In this document: positions 1 to 4,121 of the stretch, one piece after another
How the letters are laid out: each line of letters starts with the position of its first letter
How positions within the stretch are numbered: the stretch's first letter is position 1
Assembly (NCBI GenBank): GCA_024280975.1
Contig: JAMXLQ010000285.1
Location: 1-5,869, forward strand
DNA length: 5,869 nucleotides
Reading direction: 5' to 3'
Source: Methanosarcina sp.
Lineage (GTDB): Archaea > Halobacteriota > Methanosarcinia > Methanosarcinales > Methanosarcinaceae
The notes under the pieces: model-generated
What the model was told of the DNA's origin: nothing
Database searches by the model: none
The model's input: the letters and a program-made list of their open reading frames with translations, nothing else
Position numbers and translations under genes: made by a program

Positions 1-329
1 TTTACATCTTTTAACATTAAGAGTGCAGATTCGTTCTTAGTAAACTCAACTTGGTCTTCGACCCATAAGTTGGATCCTATTTTAGATTCTACTTCTATGG
101 TCTTTACAGGTAAAGGATTATAAAGCCACTCTTGAATTGCAATTGAGTATATTGTGTAAGTCTCATATGTACGAATTTCACTTACTGTGCCAACCGCTAT
201 ACGGTCAGAGTTATTTATCTGATACGGAATTTCGGCAGTTTTTTCATCTAACATGGCTGCTGCAAGATTTGGAATCAGAAGAAGCAGCATAGGCGTAAAA
301 AATATCGAAAATAAATTTAGGCGTTTCAT
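1..329 (-). CDS. Exported protein of unknown function, N-terminal part (runs off left edge)
   Basis: Reading the minus strand from ATG at 329 gives 109 uninterrupted codons to the window edge, with no stop, so the C-terminus is missing. The start is supported by AGGAGAG (341 down to 335) five bases upstream. Residues 1-25 form a signal peptide: basic MKR, a hydrophobic core (IFFTPMLLLLIP), then Ala-Ala-Ala, so the product is probably secreted or anchored outside the membrane. The mature part begins near residue 26 and looks beta-rich, with segments such as SDRIAVGTVSEI, YTIYSIAIQEWLYNPLP and VEDQVEFTKNESALLML. There are no cysteines, metal motifs or catalytic signatures in the visible part. 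It resembles in style small exported proteins I associate with Methanosarcina, but I cannot name a family or function. It is transcribed away from the metal-efflux genes across a roughly 500-base spacer. Confidence 0.75.
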   Translation of the reverse strand, partial: MKRLNLFSIFFTPMLLLLIPNLAAAMLDEKTAEIPYQINNSDRIAVGTVSEIRTYETYTIYSIAIQEWLYNPLPVKTIEVESKIGSNLWVEDQVEFTKNESALLMLKDV

Positions 330-553
330 CAAAACTCTCCTGTTGTTTACTAAATTGCAATGAATAGGTTATCGAAAATCACTGTCTGGATTTTTCATGA
401 TTTATTGTATTAACGGCCTGTTTTTCATTTATTAAGGCATACTCGTCTAACTCGACTGAAACTTAAAATAAAACCGAAAAATAGGAGATCCATTTAGACA
501 CTTATTTCATATTTATTAAATCTCTATAACTCTATAAAAATTTTCTCCATATT

Positions 554-571
554 GAAAAAAATATTTTTTTC
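554..571. repeat. Perfect 18-bp A7-TA-T7 palindrome
   Basis: The segment is G, seven A, TA, seven T, C, and reads identically on both strands. It sits mid-spacer between divergent genes, so a terminator role has no obvious gene to serve. It could be a DNA-bending tract, a weak bidirectional stop for spurious transcripts, or simply chance in AT-rich DNA. Confidence 0.5.
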
Positions 572-735
572 CAAAGACTACGTTGTTGTGCTTGAGCAAA
601 AAGAAACAATAGATAATCTTAACTCTTTCTAACTCAGCCGCTGTAATTAGTCACTTCACGTATCTTTTATTTTCTAGCTTGGCAAAGAGGATTTCAAGCT
701 TTGCAGGTTTAGTATCTGATACAAAAAGCAAAAGC

Positions 736-743
736 CTTAATAG
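736..743 (+). promoter_or_regulatory. Candidate TATA box of the repressor-ATPase unit
   Basis: CTTAATAG, preceded by the purine-rich AAAAGC that could act as a BRE, is a plausible archaeal TATA element. Archaeal transcription starts about 25 bases downstream, which would fall near 765. That places the 771-790 operator just after the start and keeps the ribosome binding site at 820-824 within the message. The TTATTTAAAA at 799-807 is an alternative, but it would give a nearly leaderless message lacking that site. This is assigned by eye and is weak evidence. Confidence 0.3.
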
Positions 744-770
744 TTTAAGATTCTTCTTTAGTATGTGTAC

Positions 771-790
771 ATATGAACAGATGTTCATAT
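771..790. promoter_or_regulatory. ArsR/SmtB-family operator, perfect 9-2-9 inverted repeat
   Basis: ATATGAACA at 771-779 and TGTTCATAT at 782-790 are exact reverse complements separated by GA. This has the AT-rich 'TGAACA-NN-TGTTCA' architecture bound by SmtB, CzrA and ZiaR-type repressors. It lies 40 bases upstream of the repressor start codon, where a bound dimer would block the promoter or early transcription. I see no second full copy in the window; only a lone TGTTCAT half-site occurs at 4039-4045, in the other spacer. Confidence 0.82.
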
Positions 791-819
791 ATGATGTTAT
801 TTAAAAATTGTTCCAATTC

Positions 820-824
820 GAGGG
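820..824 (+). promoter_or_regulatory. Ribosome binding site that supports the GTG start of the repressor
   Basis: GAGGG lies six bases before GTG 831. The reading frame is closed upstream by TGA at 792-794, and no ATG, GTG or TTG lies in frame between them. The next in-frame ATG encodes residue 53, inside the DNA-binding domain. GTG 831 is therefore the only sensible start. Confidence 0.65.
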
Positions 825-830
825 CTAGCT

Positions 831-1184
831 GTGGTTGAACTGGACAGATGTGAAATCAACTGTATACATGACGAGGCAGTACAAGCAGTACGACAGGCTT
901 TATTTGGCGAAGATGTAGCTGCTTCACTGGCCGAACTGTTCAAAGCCCTGGGGGATCCGACAAGAGTGAAAATCTTGTTTTCCTTAATGACCAGAGAGCT
1001 TTGCGTTTGTGACCTTACTGCTGTAATAGGAGTATCTGAATCGGCGGTATCTCATCAGCTTAAAATTCTCAGGACTTTACGTCTTGTCAAGTTCCGGAGA
1101 GAAGGTAAGATCCTGTATTACTCACTGGCTGATGATCATATTGAAAAGTTATTCGCTCAAGGGCTAGAGCATGTTACTGAATAA
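831..1184 (+). CDS. cadC: CadC-like ArsR/SmtB-family metal-sensing repressor
   Basis: This 117-residue protein has the usual length of the family. A winged-helix DNA-binding domain spans about residues 32-100, with helix-turn-helix DLTAVIGVSESAVSHQLKIL and the wing region RREGKILYYSL. Metal ligands fall at the same numbers I recall for Staphylococcus CadC. C7 and C11 (CEINC) with C58 and C60 (ELCVCD) match the Cd/Pb/Zn-sensing alpha3N site. D101, H103, H114 and E117 match the alpha5 Zn site described in SmtB and CadC. Known members are dimeric repressors that release DNA when metal binds. Here the palindrome at 771-790 and the efflux ATPase 26 bases downstream fit an autoregulated operon derepressed by Zn, Cd or Pb. 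The start is GTG. Family assignment is firm; the inducing metal is inferred. Confidence 0.93.
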   Translation: MVELDRCEINCIHDEAVQAVRQALFGEDVAASLAELFKALGDPTRVKILFSLMTRELCVCDLTAVIGVSESAVSHQLKILRTLRLVKFRREGKILYYSLADDHIEKLFAQGLEHVTE

Positions 1185-1210
1185 AAATAGCAAAGAATGA
1201 GGAAGAAGTT

Positions 1211-3586
1211 ATGACCGAAACGGCAGAAAAAATGGAGGCAACAATATCATCCAAACTGCTCGTGACCGGTATAGACTGTCCGGATTGTGCAGCAAAAGTA
1301 GAAAAAGCCGTTAGACGTATGCTGGGAGTAGTTAACGCAACATTTGTGTTCCCAGCAGGAAGCCTCAACGTAGAGTATGATCCGCAACAAACCGGTGTTA
1401 CTCAAGTAATAGACAAGATTAAAAAGTTAGGTTATGAGGCGCGGGAAGACGACCAAAAAATATCCGAAATTTCTCAAACCACTGATTTTTGCATCACAGG
1501 TATGGATTGCGCAGACTGTGCGGCTAGATTGGAAAAACGTATATCCAAAGTCCCTGGAGTTGAGACTGCACACGTCAATTTCAGCGCTTCTAAAATGACT
1601 GTAAGTCATAGTGGATCAGTGGCAGAAATCCTGTCAACGATTGAAAAAATGGGTTATTTTGGGAAATTGGATGAAGGAAATAGGATAAAGAATGAACCGG
1701 CTAGTTTCTGGAAATCAAATCAGTACGCCAAAACAACAGTGATTTCTCTAGTTATGCTGGCCTCTGGGCTTATTGCCGGGAAGCTGGATGCACCGGAGTT
1801 AATAGTCAATGGGCTGTTCCTTACAGGGATCTTTCTGGGCGGCTTTCTTCCAGCCAAAAATGGAATTTCCGTACTAATTAGTGCTCGGGAATTCGATATG
1901 AATTTCCTGATGACCATAGCAGTCATCGGTGCGTCGGCACTCGGTTCATTTGAGGAAGCCGCAGCGGTTGTATTCCTTTTCTCCTTCGGAAATACCTTGC
2001 AGAGCTATACCCTCGATAAAACAAGGAATTCTATTCGGGCTTTAATGGAATTAACGCCAGATGAAGCCCTGATCAGGCGAGGAGAAACTGAAATAACGTT
2101 ACCGGTAAAAGAAATCGTGATAGGAGACACAGTTATTGTTCGTCCAGGCGAAAGAATTGCCATGGATGGTAAAGTCTCTATTGGTTACTCTACAGTGAAT
2201 CAGGCCCCAATCACTGGAGAATCCATTCCGGTGGAGAAACAGCCTGGGGATGAAGTATATGCTGGAACAATCAACGAACGCGGTTCGCTTGAGGTCAAAG
2301 TTACCAAGCTGGCCAGGGACAATAAAATATCCAGAATTATTCACATGGTTGAAGAAGCTCAGGGACAGCGAGCTCCATCTCAACAATTTGTCGATAAGTT
2401 CGCAAAACATTATACTCCTGCTGTTATACTCTTGGCTGCTCTGGTTGCTGTGGTACCTCCATTGGCTTTGGGTCAGCCATTCAATAAGTGGTTTTATGAA
2501 GCCATGGCTATGCTATTGGTAGCATGTCCTTGTGCACTTGTAATTTCCACACCTGTATCCATTGTATCTGCAATTGGAAACGCTGCTAAAAACGGTATAC
2601 TCATTAAAGGAGGCATGTACCTGGAAGAAGCCGGAGCTTTGTCAGTAGTTGCCTTTGACAAAACCGGTACCCTTACTGAGGGAAAGCCACAGGTAACCGA
2701 TATCGTTCCGACTGATGGAATCCCCGATAAGGAGTTCTTATCAATAGCATCGGCAATTGAAAGTCGGTCAGAACATCCTCTAGCCGAGGCAATTGTCAAA
2801 TCCGCTAAAGAACATGGAGCCGAGATTGCTAGTATCTCAGCATTTGAGGCGATTCCAGGCAAAGGAGTCAAAGCAATAATTCAGGGCAAAACTTATCAGA
2901 TCGGCAATTCAAGGCTCTTTACTGAACAGGCAATAGATATTAAACATATAGAAAGCGAAGTTTCCCGCCTTCAGAATGAAGGAAAAACCGTAATGATGCT
3001 AGGAGACGATAAGCGCGTTTTGGGCCTTATCGCTGTTGCGGATGTATTGAGGGAAAACTCCAGACAGGCTATCAATAAGCTGAAAAAGGCCGGTATTAAA
3101 AAAGTCATTATGCTCACAGGAGATAATGAAAGTACTGCCCGTGCTATCGCCACAAAATCAGGAGTTGATGATTTCCGAGCAGACTTATTGCCGGAAGACA
3201 AGGTAGACGCGATTAAGAGCCTTCTTGTTGAGCATGGAAAGGTAGCTATGGTGGGAGACGGCGTCAACGATTCACCAGCTATGGCAATATCCACAGTTGG
3301 CATTGCCATGGGAGTTGCAGGCACTGATACAGCACTGGAAACTGCGGATATTGCTTTGATGGCTGACGACCTTACAAAACTGACCTACACGATCAGATTG
3401 AGCAGGAAAACGCTGGGCATCATCAAACAAAATATCACTTTTGCCTTAATAATCAAAGGATTAATTCTCCTGCTGGTTGTTCCAGGCTGGTTGACTCTGT
3501 GGCTAGCTGTAATCGGAGATATGGGCAGCTCACTTCTGGTCACTCTGAATGGAATGAGATTATTGAGAGTGAAACCTGAGGATTAA
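1211..3586 (+). CDS. cadA: P1B-2-type Zn(II)/Cd(II)/Pb(II)-exporting P-type ATPase
   Basis: This 791-residue inner-membrane pump uses ATP to expel soft divalent metals. Two N-terminal HMA domains carry GIDCPDC (C23, C26) and GMDCADC (C100, C103); C94 is an extra nearby cysteine. Hydrophobic segments lie near 174-191, 196-213, 231-246, 249-262, 403-422, 430-452, 736-757 and 760-778, the eight-helix layout of P1B pumps. Visible motifs are actuator TGES (335-338), membrane metal site CPC (439-441), phosphorylated Asp in DKTGT (D483), the P1B-specific HP pair (H522-P523), TGDN (636-639) and GDGVND (682-687). K749 and D770 sit 21 residues apart, as K693 and D714 do in E. coli ZntA, which points to Zn/Cd/Pb rather than Cu. 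The ATG follows GAGGA by seven bases, and the gene lies 26 bases after the repressor, so they are almost certainly cotranscribed. No damage is seen. Confidence 0.96.
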   Translation: MTETAEKMEATISSKLLVTGIDCPDCAAKVEKAVRRMLGVVNATFVFPAGSLNVEYDPQQTGVTQVIDKIKKLGYEAREDDQKISEISQTTDFCITGMDCADCAARLEKRISKVPGVETAHVNFSASKMTVSHSGSVAEILSTIEKMGYFGKLDEGNRIKNEPASFWKSNQYAKTTVISLVMLASGLIAGKLDAPELIVNGLFLTGIFLGGFLPAKNGISVLISAREFDMNFLMTIAVIGASALGSFEEAAAVVFLFSFGNTLQSYTLDKTRNSIRALMELTPDEALIRRGETEITLPVKEIVIGDTVIVRPGERIAMDGKVSIGYSTVNQAPITGESIPVEKQPGDEVYAGTINERGSLEVKVTKLARDNKISRIIHMVEEAQGQRAPSQQFVDKFAKHYTPAVILLAALVAVVPPLALGQPFNKWFYEAMAMLLVACPCALVISTPVSIVSAIGNAAKNGILIKGGMYLEEAGALSVVAFDKTGTLTEGKPQVTDIVPTDGIPDKEFLSIASAIESRSEHPLAEAIVKSAKEHGAEIASISAFEAIPGKGVKAIIQGKTYQIGNSRLFTEQAIDIKHIESEVSRLQNEGKTVMMLGDDKRVLGLIAVADVLRENSRQAINKLKKAGIKKVIMLTGDNESTARAIATKSGVDDFRADLLPEDKVDAIKSLLVEHGKVAMVGDGVNDSPAMAISTVGIAMGVAGTDTALETADIALMADDLTKLTYTIRLSRKTLGIIKQNITFALIIKGLILLLVVPGWLTLWLAVIGDMGSSLLVTLNGMRLLRVKPED

Positions 3587-3628
3587 ACAAAGCAGATAAG
3601 GGTTTATCAGTGGTTTTGTTATTAAGAA

Positions 3629-3636
3629 TTTAATAG
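3629..3636 (+). promoter_or_regulatory. Candidate TATA box of the small HMA gene
   Basis: TTTAATAG, preceded by purine-rich AAGAA, could drive the small HMA gene separately. A start about 25 bases downstream would give a leader of roughly 30 bases that includes the strong ribosome binding site at 3675-3684. No copy of the 771-790 operator is present here. Readthrough from the ATPase gene is equally possible. Confidence 0.3.
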
Positions 3637-3674
3637 GTAACGTAATTCGAATAATTTCATGGGTCTACGAACTT

Positions 3675-3684
3675 AAGGAGGAAG
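3675..3684 (+). promoter_or_regulatory. Strong ribosome binding site of the small HMA gene
   Basis: AAGGAGGAAG contains a full GGAGG (3677-3681) seven bases before ATG 3689. It is the strongest such site in the window and suggests the small protein is made in larger amounts than the ATPase. Confidence 0.8.
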
Positions 3685-3688
3685 AAAG

Positions 3689-3889
3689 ATGGAGAATTTA
3701 AAGGTTTTAGGTGTGGATTGCAATAACTGTGCGGCAAATGTGCGTAAAGCCCTAGAAGGTGTGAATGGTATTGAAAATCTTGACATCAGGCTTTCAGAAA
3801 AGATTGCTATGGTAACCTTTGACCCCGACAAAGTTAGCAAGCAGGAAATTATTGAAAAAGTGGAAGACTTCGGCTATGATGTCGAATAA
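3689..3889 (+). CDS. Free-standing heavy-metal-associated (HMA) domain protein, putative metallochaperone
   Basis: This 66-residue protein is a single HMA domain of the CopZ/Atx1 ferredoxin-like fold and ordinary length. The metal loop is GVDCNNC with C11 and C14; GVNGIENLDI, AMVTFDPDKV and the closing DFGYDV follow in the usual order. It has no signal peptide or membrane segment, so it should be cytosolic. Family proteins bind one metal through CxxC and pass it to the HMA domains or membrane entry site of a P1B pump. The classical Met of GMxCxxC is Val here, and Asp precedes the first Cys, as in the Zn/Cd-type HMA domains of ZntA and the neighbouring pump. I infer a Zn/Cd chaperone or buffer, though copper binding cannot be excluded. 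It lies 102 bases after the ATPase gene on the same strand, so it may be cotranscribed or have its own promoter. Confidence 0.88.
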   Translation: MENLKVLGVDCNNCAANVRKALEGVNGIENLDIRLSEKIAMVTFDPDKVSKQEIIEKVEDFGYDVE

Positions 3890-3963
3890 ATAAAATGGAT
3901 TTCCACATCAGATTAATACCTATAGCTTGAGATGTTTTTTCCCAACGTTAGGAAGGAAGCCGT

Positions 3964-3998
3964 CAGGCTATGAGATCCTTATTGTATCACTTAGCCTG
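3964..3998. repeat. Imperfect long-loop inverted repeat in the convergent spacer
   Basis: CAGGCTA (3964-3970) and TAGCCTG (3992-3998) are exact reverse complements around a 21-base loop, with further interrupted pairs possible inside. An AT-rich stretch with ACAAA-AAA-TTTGT (4001-4013) follows. It may be a structured 3' end of the small HMA transcript or a relic of an older sequence; neither is proven. Confidence 0.4.
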
Positions 3999-4043
3999 TC
4001 ACAAAAAATTTGTTCGTTAAGTGCAAAAATCTAAAAATTGTTC

Positions 4044-4065
4044 ATGCCCGTAAGAATGCGGGCAT
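4044..4065. terminator. Bidirectional hairpin terminator between the HMA gene and metG
   Basis: ATGCCCG (4044-4050) pairs perfectly with CGGGCAT (4059-4065). A T-G wobble and an A-T pair extend the stem to nine, leaving an AGAA loop. It is a GC-rich stem in very AT-rich DNA, between convergent genes that stop at 3889 and 4122. T-rich tracts follow on both strands: TAATTTTTAATTT on plus, and the complement of 4023-4040 on minus. Archaeal termination depends mainly on oligo-T, so the T tracts may matter more than the stem. Confidence 0.6.
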
Positions 4066-4121
4066 AAAAATAGGTAATTTTTAATTTATTCCTGAATTTA
4101 AATCACCCTAAATTCTAAATC

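Larger units (their letters stand above)
330..770. other. AT-rich divergent intergenic spacer without a gene
   Basis: This stretch separates the leftward exported-protein gene from the rightward repressor gene and must hold the promoters of both. I see no open frame of useful length on either strand; for example, the ATG at 395 stops after 12 codons. The sequence is strongly AT-rich with many short A and T runs. The only clear structure is the A/T palindrome at 554-571. The minus-strand promoter cannot be assigned because several TATA-like strings compete. Confidence 0.6.

Noticed and set aside
682..704. Inverted repeat GCAAAG / CTTTGC with an 11-base loop
   Set aside because: Six pairs with a mismatched interior are expected by chance in a spacer of this size, and it has no clear relation to a gene.
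1174..1368. Minus-strand open frame across the repressor end and ATPase start
   Set aside because: It overlaps two confidently assigned genes on the other strand, has no domain features, and is a shadow frame; the same holds for other antisense frames within 1427-3324.
2250..2522. Plus-strand 90-codon frame inside the ATPase gene
   Set aside because: It is an out-of-frame reading of the ATPase membrane region and is hydrophobic only for that reason.
3595..3623. Small hairpin GATAA-GGGT-TTATC followed by TTTTGTTATT after the ATPase gene
   Set aside because: The stem has only five mostly A/T pairs and the T tract is interrupted; it is too weak to call a terminator, though partial termination is possible.
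3940..4020. Possible insertion-sequence end
   Set aside because: There is an inverted repeat but no transposase fragment and no target duplication that I can recognise.
4039..4045. TGTTCAT, resembling half of the 771-790 operator
   Set aside because: It is a lone 7-base half-site with no partner, located at the terminator between gene ends.
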